Shown here: piece after piece, positions 7,656-13,648 of the stretch
Position numbering within the stretch: the stretch's first letter is position 1
Layout: every line of letters starts with the position of its first letter
Notes under the pieces: model-generated
Told to the model about the DNA's origin: nothing
What the model saw: only the letters and a program-made list of their open reading frames with translations
The model's database searches: none
Position numbers and translations under genes: made by a program
Assembly (NCBI GenBank): GCA_964459635.1
Contig: CAYWMQ010000009.1
Coordinates: 1-36,034, forward strand
Origin: CAYWMQ01 sp964459635
GTDB taxonomy: Bacteria > Patescibacteriota > Minisyncoccia > Phycocordibacterales > UBA12088
Direction of reading: 5' to 3'
DNA: 36,034 nt

Positions 7656-8107
7656 TTCAACCCCTCTTTCCGCTCCCTCGCCCTAATCTCTCGCAGTCTG
7701 GCCGCGCGGTATGTGCGCGATTCGCGTCGCATCACCTCTTTAAGCTCTTTATACGGAGGCTTTCCGGCAAAAAGCTGTTTAATGCCCGTTACCGAGCATT
7801 GCAAGAACATGCCAAGATGCAGTCCTTCCGTGCCACCCTCTTCCCATTGCCCGTGGACGTTACGCTCGATCGACCAGATCGGGCTTCCAGCCTCGTCGTA
7901 TATAACACATCTTTCAAATGCAACATCCGCAAAAGCGGTAAGCCCGGCTTCGCGGAGTTGAGTGATCTTCTGCTCATCGTCGCCTTCCAGTGTGACGAGA
8001 AGCATTGTGAATGTAGCGCGCGTTCCGACGAGAAGTGCCGCATCATTCGCCGCTGCCATACCCCGCTCGCGGATAAGTTGTGCAGCCTTGAGATAGTTTT
8101 CGAACAT
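7652..8107 (-). CDS. Hypothetical protein, 151 aa
   Basis: Not recognised. A single-domain, mixed alpha/beta protein with a hydrophobic strand TFTMLLVTLEGDDEQ, a second part CVIYDEAGSPIWSIERNVHGQW, and a highly basic C-terminal tail (RRESRTYRAARLREIRARERK) that could contact nucleic acid. The ATG at 8107 is chosen because AGGTGGGAG stands four bases upstream, one of the better Shine-Dalgarno matches here; the frame extends to 8299 but would then run through the 181-bp repeat. Overlaps the next gene (zinc ribbon) by ATGA. The pair forms a two-gene operon closed by the terminator at 7441. Confidence 0.75.
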   Translation of the reverse strand: MFENYLKAAQLIRERGMAAANDAALLVGTRATFTMLLVTLEGDDEQKITQLREAGLTAFADVAFERCVIYDEAGSPIWSIERNVHGQWEEGGTEGLHLGMFLQCSVTGIKQLFAGKPPYKELKEVMRRESRTYRAARLREIRARERKEGLK

Positions 8108-8161
8108 ACTCCCACCTTTCTTTCCAGCCCAAGATAGTAAACACAACAAAAGCACATATGT

Positions 8162-8342
8162 CAAGCTCGGTGTATCACGGATATCACCTTGCCCCGCACG
8201 CGCGTCATGCGGCCTAGCTGCGCAGATGTGCGGTAGGCGTTGGTGCAGAATCCGCAAGCGGGCAGCGCAACCCAACGTATGTGGTGTGGTAAGGTGCAAA
8301 GAAAAGCCCGCCTATGCGGGAAGCTTTTCTTATTGTGCGCCG
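8162..8342. repeat. 181-bp direct repeat, copy 1
   Basis: Identical at every base to 12515-12695. It ends with TGCGCCG (8336-8342), which in copy 2 is the last seven bases of tRNA-Tyr including the discriminator. It contains several hairpins and a terminator-like hairpin (about 8301-8329). Copy 1 has no tRNA attached. Confidence 0.95.
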
Positions 8343-8414
8343 AACTGGAGATGGTTAGACACCAGTGTGTAGCGTTTTCGGGTTGATTTGGTGAGCAATG
8401 TTGGAAATACTGGG

Positions 8415-9005
8415 TCAGTTTGACCGTTTCGTTAGAAACGGATTTTCCATATCAAATAGCAACATAGGCGTTTCATTGTTGAATACCTCCTCGGGAAAAC
8501 CGTACCTCTCGCCATAGAGCGTTCCGACATGACAGAACTTTGCTTGTGACCAGTCAAAACCAAGTACAGCAGCAGCTTCTTTGACTGATACTTCGTCCGT
8601 ACCTTCTACCTCAACAAACGGTTCAAGGAACGGCCATTCGTCAATTGTCACTTCGACGTCACCGAGCTTCCACAGTTCTCGTTTCGTTTCTTGGTATGCT
8701 TTTTTGCGGCAGCCAATATTTTCCAGAAGTGCGCACGCTGCATCAAATGAATCCACGGTAATGCAAAGCTCTTTTTGATCGGCAATTGTCGTGCCATCCA
8801 CCACCTTGAGGCTCATGGTGATCTTACCGCCCTCGTCGCGCACGCGCAACCAGCCGCCCTTTATCTCATTTGACGTGGGGAGATGGAACACTGCCCTTTT
8901 TTGTAAAAATTCTGGCCTCATAAGCACAGCTTTTGCACGTGAAAGCCGCTCATGCACGTCGTCTTTATCTATATTTGGAAATGTCGCTTCATATTCAATG
9001 TTCAT
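8415..9005 (-). CDS. CYTH-domain protein (class IV adenylate cyclase-like)
   Basis: A 196-residue CYTH protein. This fold (CyaB, thiamine triphosphatase) binds triphosphates in a beta tunnel lined with alternating charged residues. Visible: the N-terminal MNIEYEATF (E-x-E strand), WLRVRDEGGKITMSLKVVDG (R-x-R and K strands), VTIDEWPFLEPFVEVEG (D/E-rich strands) and a late YGERYG. The substrate cannot be told: cAMP synthesis, ThTP or polyphosphate hydrolysis are all possible. An extended -10 (TGG-TAAGAT, 9021-9013) stands seven bases before the ATG, with no Shine-Dalgarno, so the message is likely leaderless. A terminator separates it from the upstream radical SAM operon. It lies within the segment bounded by the 181-bp repeats. 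Confidence 0.85.
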   Translation of the reverse strand: MNIEYEATFPNIDKDDVHERLSRAKAVLMRPEFLQKRAVFHLPTSNEIKGGWLRVRDEGGKITMSLKVVDGTTIADQKELCITVDSFDAACALLENIGCRKKAYQETKRELWKLGDVEVTIDEWPFLEPFVEVEGTDEVSVKEAAAVLGFDWSQAKFCHVGTLYGERYGFPEEVFNNETPMLLFDMENPFLTKRSN

Positions 9006-9012
9006 AATGAAT

Positions 9013-9021
9013 ATCTTACCA
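9013..9021 (-). promoter_or_regulatory. Extended -10 promoter of the CYTH gene
   Basis: The minus strand reads TG-G-TAAGAT (9021-9013), then seven bases, then the ATG at 9005. Confidence 0.55.
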
Positions 9022-9040
9022 TTAACTGGTCATGAATATG

Positions 9041-9076
9041 TAATAAGAGACGCCGCACGGATTTCCGCGCGGCGTC
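9041..9076 (-). terminator. Terminator after the radical SAM gene
   Basis: A 12-bp stem with one mismatch (9049-9060 with 9065-9076), GC-rich, with a four-base loop. On the minus strand it is followed by TCTTATTA. It lies 8 bases after the radical SAM stop codon. Confidence 0.7.
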
Positions 9077-9083
9077 GTATAGT

Positions 9084-10088
9084 TCACTTTCCAAAGAGCG
9101 TTGGCCGTATGTTGGGGTAGACGAAATCACCTGGCTCCTCCATGCACCACCCCACCGCTTCGCCCGGCATGCGACAGTTGAAGTTGCAAAATGGCGTTAC
9201 AGTAAGCCGAAGCGATGTGTCCGTTAGCAAACGTTCCACATCAACGTGGCCAATTGCCTTTTGCAATCGTTCCTTGAGTGCCGTAGGCCTTCCAAAGAAC
9301 TCCTGCACAGGAAACCCGAGATCGCGGCGCATGTAACAGAAGTAGAGATGAAGACGTGGGTCAACGCGCACATAGTCGCCAAAGCCCTCTTCACATACGT
9401 TTTTGTAGGGACACGATACGCACGGCTCTGCACTGCGATTAAGCGCATCGCCCATTTTAACCTCAACCGTGCCGCCCCGAGCGAGATGGAAACGCAGACG
9501 TCTCCGTCCTACGTTCTTTTCCACGCGAACGATGTCCACAGTGCGCGGCAAAACATATTTGCGGATGATTGGACGCCAATCCTGGTACATGCGTTCGTAG
9601 GCATCGCCGATCTGTGGCGTCCACAGCAGCGTATAGAGCTTGAGTCTGTTACGATGCTCTTCTATGAACTCCAACTGCTGTGTGACGTCCTCCGTATACC
9701 CCTTCAACAACAACAGGTTGAAAGCGATACGAATGCCGCTCTTTGCGGCCAAAGTGATGCCTCGCAGAAAGCGATCATAATCCCCGTAACCGCCCGAGAT
9801 CTCTTTGAACATCACTGGGTTTGTCGAATGCCAACTTGTCCGTATGAGAGCAAGACCAGCTTCGCGAAGTTTGTCGGCGTACATGTCCAGCAACTGGCCG
9901 TTGGTGGTCATTGTGACGATGTATCCACGCTCTGTCAGGCCAGCTACCACGTCGTGGATGCGGTATTGCCCGTCGCGCCACAATAGCGGCTCAAGAGCGC
10001 CGATCTCCACTTTGGACAATCCGCTGATCTCGCGCCACAGATCCGCTGTAGCCATTATGTGCGCATATGACAGTGGTTTCATCGGCAT
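9084..10088 (-). CDS. Radical SAM protein, apparently circularly permuted
   Basis: 334 residues. The N-terminus starts where a MoaA/SPASM-type radical SAM protein would be just past its cluster loop: LSYAHIMATADLWREISGLS, VEIGALEPLL (33-36 matching GGEPLL), MTTNG (60-64). A C-terminal auxiliary-cluster motif follows (C223-x2-C226-x5-C232, C251). The expected N-terminal CxxxCxxC is absent, but residues 301-315 read CNFNCRMPGEAVGWC after a strand LRLTVTPF, as in a normal radical SAM N-terminus. So the SAM-cluster strand seems to have moved to the C-terminus. The start is firm: AAGGAGGTGG stands 5 bases before the ATG and the frame closes 28 codons upstream without cysteines. It overlaps the kinase stop (TAATG) and ends at a terminator. 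Substrate unknown. Confidence 0.75.
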   Translation of the reverse strand: MPMKPLSYAHIMATADLWREISGLSKVEIGALEPLLWRDGQYRIHDVVAGLTERGYIVTMTTNGQLLDMYADKLREAGLALIRTSWHSTNPVMFKEISGGYGDYDRFLRGITLAAKSGIRIAFNLLLLKGYTEDVTQQLEFIEEHRNRLKLYTLLWTPQIGDAYERMYQDWRPIIRKYVLPRTVDIVRVEKNVGRRRLRFHLARGGTVEVKMGDALNRSAEPCVSCPYKNVCEEGFGDYVRVDPRLHLYFCYMRRDLGFPVQEFFGRPTALKERLQKAIGHVDVERLLTDTSLRLTVTPFCNFNCRMPGEAVGWCMEEPGDFVYPNIRPTLFGK

Positions 10089-10642
10089 TAGCCACCTCCT
10101 TGCAATAGGATATGTTGGATTGTAGAGACGACTTCATCTGGCGTACTGTCGCTCGTATCAACTTCGATGAGGTTGAGCGAGAGGAATGTTTGCGCCACAC
10201 GATCAAGGAAAGACGTGTCACGTTCAAGTTCAATGTCGCTTCCTACAACGTTACGTTTCCGCATACGCTCTACGCGCACGCGTGCGCGTGCTGTGAGTAG
10301 AAAGGCGAAGTCAGGCCGTAGTAGTCCTTCCTCGTCATGGATGCTCGCAATACGAGGATCCATGACGAGGTGATATGCGAGAGTAGAGGCGATGTAGCGG
10401 TCACTGACCACCGAACCGCGCTCTAACATTTTGCGGATACACGTGGCATCATGCTCTACCGCAAGACGATAGAAGCAATACCGTTCGAGCGGTGCCGCTC
10501 TATGATCTACCTCACTTCGCAGAGTTTGGAATACTCCAGAGGGTGACTTGTAATAACGCAGGCCACTTCTCTCTGCGAGCAGTTTGCAGACAACGGTTTT
10601 GCCGACGCCATCAACGCCGTCAACACTTATGAAGATCGGCAC
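10088..10642 (-). CDS. Thymidylate-kinase-like P-loop nucleotide kinase
   Basis: A 184-residue NMP-kinase fold. ISVDGVDGVGKTVVCKLL has the Walker A loop of dTMP kinases (residues 8-15). Then come PLERYCFYRLA, the DR-type motif VVSDRYIASTLAYH, and a Lid-region segment with many arginines (ARARVRVERMRKR). Genuine Tmk is about 200-210 residues with a clear LID, so this may be a divergent dTMP kinase or a kinase for another substrate of the pathway. It overlaps the GreA-like gene at 10642 and the radical SAM gene at 10088, so the three genes form a tightly coupled operon transcribed leftward. The shared operon hints at a common substrate, which is inference only. Confidence 0.8.
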   Translation of the reverse strand: MPIFISVDGVDGVGKTVVCKLLAERSGLRYYKSPSGVFQTLRSEVDHRAAPLERYCFYRLAVEHDATCIRKMLERGSVVSDRYIASTLAYHLVMDPRIASIHDEEGLLRPDFAFLLTARARVRVERMRKRNVVGSDIELERDTSFLDRVAQTFLSLNLIEVDTSDSTPDEVVSTIQHILLQGGG

Positions 10643-11130
10643 TAGCGAACCTCCAAGATGGTATACAGAGTGACCTTATCGCCGATACGCAATTCCACGT
10701 CGTCGCCGTCTTCTCTTCCTAAGAGCAATTTTCCGAGTGGCGCATCAGGGGTGAGCACAAAAATTGTTTCTCCCTCGTGCTCAATTTGAACGCCACCTCC
10801 TGTTGGAGATAGTACATGTATGCGCTTGGAGCCGTTGTCAGCCTCAATGAGCACTACACTGCCGATTCGGACTGTACCATCTTCTTTTAGTGCTCCCACG
10901 TGGGCAAGTATCGCCTGTATTTGCGCAAGTGCCGCACGAAGCTCGACAATCCGTGCCTCGTGCGCAGTGACTAAGTACTGCGCTTCCTCTTTGAAGGTAT
11001 CGTAACGTGACTGCATCCTGCCGACGTGTTTATTTGCCTCCGCCTGCGCGTCATCACGGTTTTTCTCCGCTTGAGAAAGCGTTTCGTTGAGGTTGTCTCT
11101 GATTTTTTCGAAGATTGCAGATTTGTTCAT
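10642..11130 (-). CDS. GreA/GreB-like transcript cleavage factor
   Basis: 162 residues. The N-terminal half is a helical hairpin (FEKIRDNLNETLSQAEKNRD to ARIVELRAALAQIQAIL). The C-terminal half is a GreA/B-type FKBP-like domain: VRIGSVVLIEADNGSKRIHV, then LTPDAPLGKLLLGREDGDDV, matching the SPLGKALLGKxxGD signature. Canonical Gre factors stimulate RNA cleavage in backtracked polymerase through two acidic residues at the hairpin tip. The tip here lacks a clear DE pair, so it may be a Gre-like secondary-channel protein rather than GreA. AAAGGA about 9 bases before the ATG is the ribosome-binding site. First gene of the operon with the kinase and radical SAM genes. Confidence 0.78.
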   Translation of the reverse strand: MNKSAIFEKIRDNLNETLSQAEKNRDDAQAEANKHVGRMQSRYDTFKEEAQYLVTAHEARIVELRAALAQIQAILAHVGALKEDGTVRIGSVVLIEADNGSKRIHVLSPTGGGVQIEHEGETIFVLTPDAPLGKLLLGREDGDDVELRIGDKVTLYTILEVR

Positions 11131-11248
11131 GTTCGCGTCCTTTTTGGTGATTTCAAAAATCTTTACAGGTCCATGACGGATCTGATGCTTGCTACAGCAT
11201 ATTGATTATATACCGTCAAGTCAAGGAACGGAAGAACCTCGCAAAAAA

Positions 11249-11277
11249 TTGCATACCATCTATAAATATGGCATAAT
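11249..11277 (+). promoter_or_regulatory. Promoter of the phosphoglycerate mutase-like gene
   Basis: TTGCAT (11249-11254), a 17-base spacer ending TGG, then CATAAT (11272-11277). The ATG at 11285 follows after seven bases, so the mRNA should be leaderless. Confidence 0.7.
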
Positions 11278-11284
11278 ATATCAT

Positions 11285-11914
11285 ATGCAGAACACCGCTA
11301 CTATCTACCTCATCCGCCACGCAGAGTCAGAAATGAACGTGCGCAAGGAATTGATCGGTGGGCGCAGTAACGAGACACCGCTTACTGAAAAAGGAATCGA
11401 ACAAGCCCGAACACTGGGGCGTTTTTTGTTGCAGCAGGGCATCTCTCCGCACCATGTGCTCTCTTCTCCCGCAGTGCGGACACGCGAGACTGCACGGCAC
11501 GCGCTTTCGGAAATGAATATCGCGTTTGATCTCTCTGTACACGGCGATCTCCATGAAATGGGGCAGGGGCAGTGGGTGGGGAGGCCGCGTGCGGAGGTGT
11601 ACACCGATGCGGTAAAAGCAGACATAGCGCGGCTGGGCAAGGATTTCAAGCTCGAAGGAGGGGAATCAATGAACGAGGTTGGGCTGCGTATGCTCAACCG
11701 CCTCAATGACCGTATCAACCAAACTACTGCTGACGAGCCTTTGACGTACTTCGTGTTTACCCACGGCCTCGCCATCCGGTGTCTCGTGTCACACCTCTTT
11801 GACTGGTCGCACGAGCAGACGTTTACAACCTCGACGCCAAACACCTCCATTACGCGACTTTCATATAGTGGAAAATGGTGGAAGTTGGACTACCTTGCCC
11901 GGGTGCCGGAGTAG
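11285..11914 (+). CDS. Histidine phosphatase / phosphoglycerate mutase-like protein
   Basis: 209 residues of the histidine phosphatase superfamily. The catalytic RHG-type motif is YLIRHAESEMN (RHA instead of RHG), followed by HHVLSSPAVRTRETA, the acidic DLHEMGQGQWVGRP and the second histidine in FVFTHGLAIRCLV. Members remove or transfer phosphate through a phosphohistidine; the substrate cannot be assigned, and broad phosphatases share these motifs with cofactor-dependent mutases. The ATG at 11285 is chosen over one at 11189 because it starts the core strand and stands seven bases after a good promoter. It is divergent from the GreA-like operon. Confidence 0.85.
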   Translation: MQNTATIYLIRHAESEMNVRKELIGGRSNETPLTEKGIEQARTLGRFLLQQGISPHHVLSSPAVRTRETARHALSEMNIAFDLSVHGDLHEMGQGQWVGRPRAEVYTDAVKADIARLGKDFKLEGGESMNEVGLRMLNRLNDRINQTTADEPLTYFVFTHGLAIRCLVSHLFDWSHEQTFTTSTPNTSITRLSYSGKWWKLDYLARVPE

Positions 11915-11959
11915 CATATATGGCTCAAATAGGCACGAACAGGAGATTAGTCGAACCAG

Positions 11960-12007
11960 ATGGCTTAAATGTGCAGTGGTAGTTATTGTAATACTCATTT
12001 AAGCCAT
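11960..12007 (+). terminator. Hairpin after the phosphatase gene
   Basis: 12-base perfect arms, ATGGCTTAAATG (11960-11971) and CATTTAAGCCAT (11996-12007), with a 24-base loop, followed by TTTATG. It could terminate the upstream gene, though the AT-rich stem is weak. Confidence 0.5.
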
Positions 12008-12052
12008 TTTATGTTACGCTGAAAAGACAACTGAATAGAAAGACCTAAACCA

Positions 12053-12570
12053 ATGGCTTTTGCCGCTGGCATGGTCGCAAATCGCAGAGTACAGAAAACC
12101 CGTCATTCAGGGCGTACTCTGCGTTATGTGGGGAAACTCACATAGGGGCTTCGGCCCTCCTGGTGGCGGGCTTTGTGTATCCGGCTGCCAGGGAATGTTA
12201 CCAGCATCACTACTTGTGCATGTCGTACACCCCTGTCGAAGAACGTGCTCCCGTCTACAGTGCTCCCACCTCAAGTCCTGATGTGGTGGCGAACACAACG
12301 ACGTACGTACCCACAAAGGCAGATTACCTCATATTTGAAGTACTTGGGCCGACAGCGGAAATGCTGCCTTCAATTATTATTGCGCTAGTTATCACAGCGG
12401 CCATCGTAAAGACGGTACTCAAGAAATTGATAAAAAACCAACCCGCACGAGCTATTGTTGCAACAATACTATTTTCTGGAATCTACTATTTCATGTTTCA
12501 TTCGTTGATAACAGCAAGCTCGGTGTATCACGGATATCACCTTGCCCCGCACGCGCGTCATGCGGCCTAG
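12053..12570 (+). CDS. Small membrane protein, probably made by -1 frameshifting
   Basis: An ATG at 12053 opens a 30-codon frame (MAFAAGMVANRRVQKTRHSG...) that ends at TAG 12143. A second frame, open to 12570, carries a membrane protein but has no good start; its first GTG (12163) lies inside a hydrophobic segment and lacks a ribosome-binding site. Reading back one base at GGGGAAA (12130-12136) joins them into about 173 residues: a basic N-terminus, membrane span THIGASALLVAGFVYPAA, a Pro/Thr-rich outside segment, span LPSIIIALVITAAIVKTVL, a KKLIKNQ turn and span AIVATILFSGIYYFMFHSLI. Its last 17 residues come from the 181-bp repeat. A plain frameshift mutation or assembly error is the alternative. 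Function unknown. Confidence 0.55.
12130..12158 (+). promoter_or_regulatory. Candidate -1 frameshift signal
   Basis: A slippery heptamer G-GGG-AAA lies in phase with the first frame, then an eight-base spacer holding the zero-frame stop, then a stem GGGGC-TTCG-GCCCT (12145-12158) closed by a very stable cUUCGg tetraloop. The element order and spacing are those of known -1 sites. Confidence 0.45.
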
Positions 12571-12695
12571 CTGCGCAGATGTGCGGTAGGCGTTGGTGCA
12601 GAATCCGCAAGCGGGCAGCGCAACCCAACGTATGTGGTGTGGTAAGGTGCAAAGAAAAGCCCGCCTATGCGGGAAGCTTTTCTTATTGTGCGCCG
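12515..12695. repeat. 181-bp direct repeat, copy 2 (ends in tRNA-Tyr)
   Basis: Identical to 8162-8342 across 181 bp. Its last seven bases (12689-12695) are the 3' end of tRNA-Tyr. It also supplies the 3' end of the small membrane protein gene and the hairpin that terminates tRNA-Tyr. Confidence 0.95.
12654..12682. terminator. Hairpin downstream of tRNA-Tyr
   Basis: GAAAAGC-CCGC stem with loop CTAT and a two-base bulge. Seven to 35 bases past the tRNA-Tyr 3' end on the minus strand, with T-rich flanks on both strands, so it can serve both directions. A second copy is at 8301-8329. Confidence 0.7.
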
Positions 12696-12772
12696 GGCAG
12701 GATTCGAACCTGCGTAGCCCATAGGGCGGTGGATTTACAGTCCACAGCAATTGACCACTCTGCCACCGACGC
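12689..12772 (-). tRNA. tRNA-Tyr (anticodon GUA)
   Basis: Class II tRNA on the minus strand. The acceptor is GCGTCGG paired with CCGGCGC (one G-U pair), the discriminator is A, the anticodon loop is CTGTAAA, there is a long variable arm and the T-loop is GGTTCGAATCC. CCA is not encoded. It begins one base after the stop codon of the LAGLIDADG gene. Confidence 0.95.
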
Positions 12773-12773
12773 G

Positions 12774-13568
12774 CTATAAATCGTGCACGAGACCCATCAG
12801 CGTATGATACCTTACCCGATGCTTTCGATTTGCAAAGCCAATCATAGCATAATATTTTAGAATGTCTTCCTTGCGGGTCAGATACACCTTATTGTGTAGC
12901 GCGACTGAAGGATGAAATTCCAAATCGATCAACATTGCACGAACATCATGGAGTAGTGGGATGGACTTGTTACAAAAACTTATTTGTACTCCGTGGCGGA
13001 GCTTATATACGGAACCATCCGTGTCGAACAAGCCTCGTAAAGCGGCAGCCTTGAACGTATTATCGTTCATAATCCACACAGGCACACGAACCTGCTCCTT
13101 AACCTTGTTATGTACAAGCCCCATGGCAAGGAACCACCGCACCAGTCTTGTTGAGCCAATATACACGTAGCGATATCCATGTTTCGTAACCGCTGTCTTG
13201 GCAGAGACCTTGAAGAGTGACTCCATCAGGTGTGCAACGTAGTGAACATAGTCGCGCTCTTTACTACCCAACGTAACCATGACTTGTGTATGCGACAGAT
13301 TGCCGTCGCCAAGCATGATGCCTACAAACTCCGCGAGGGCTGTGGTGTAGGAAGTTGGAACATGGATGTCCGAGCGTGCCCTATTAAAGCCGACCTTGTT
13401 GCTGCGACAAGGAGAAATGCCTAATCGAAGAAGGCGATCATATACGCTGTTTTCCTTGATGTTGAGGATAGGGGCGATTTCGCGGATGGTTTTGTTCTCC
13501 GTTGTGTATAAACGGGTTAGGACCTCGCGGTACTCGTCCTCCTCAGCCTTTGTCCAGCGCCTTGCCAT
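12774..13568 (-). CDS. LAGLIDADG homing endonuclease-like protein
   Basis: 264 residues. The N-terminal 60 form a helix-turn-helix unit (WTKAEEDEYREVLTRLY, IREIAPILNIKENSVYDRLL). Two LAGLIDADG-type motifs follow, EFVGIMLGDGNLS and LRGLFDTDGSVY, each with a catalytic Asp. The spacing between them, about 100 residues, is normal for a monomeric enzyme, and the second half ends in typical LKYYAMIGFANRKHRVRY. Such proteins cut a long DNA target and spread introns, inteins or themselves. No intron or intein is visible here. It stands directly 5' of tRNA-Tyr, with its TAG one base before the tRNA, so it is freestanding and may target that locus. Base composition is lower in GC than neighbouring housekeeping genes. 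Confidence 0.88.
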   Translation of the reverse strand: MARRWTKAEEDEYREVLTRLYTTENKTIREIAPILNIKENSVYDRLLRLGISPCRSNKVGFNRARSDIHVPTSYTTALAEFVGIMLGDGNLSHTQVMVTLGSKERDYVHYVAHLMESLFKVSAKTAVTKHGYRYVYIGSTRLVRWFLAMGLVHNKVKEQVRVPVWIMNDNTFKAAALRGLFDTDGSVYKLRHGVQISFCNKSIPLLHDVRAMLIDLEFHPSVALHNKVYLTRKEDILKYYAMIGFANRKHRVRYHTLMGLVHDL

Positions 13569-13633
13569 AGTTTTAATTAACCACTCCGATACAAAGATAT
13601 TAACACCAATACCGTATCTCTGTAAACCCGCTC

Positions 13634-13642
13634 TGCTATACT
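13634..13642 (+). promoter_or_regulatory. Extended -10 promoter of the pilin-peptidase gene
   Basis: TG-C-TATACT at 13634-13642, six bases before the ATG at 13649. No ribosome-binding site fits in between. Confidence 0.65.
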
Positions 13643-13648
13643 GAGTAC

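Noticed and set aside
8162..8299. N-terminal extension of the 151-aa protein to 8299
   Set aside because: It would be encoded by the 181-bp repeat; a good Shine-Dalgarno sequence supports the start at 8107.
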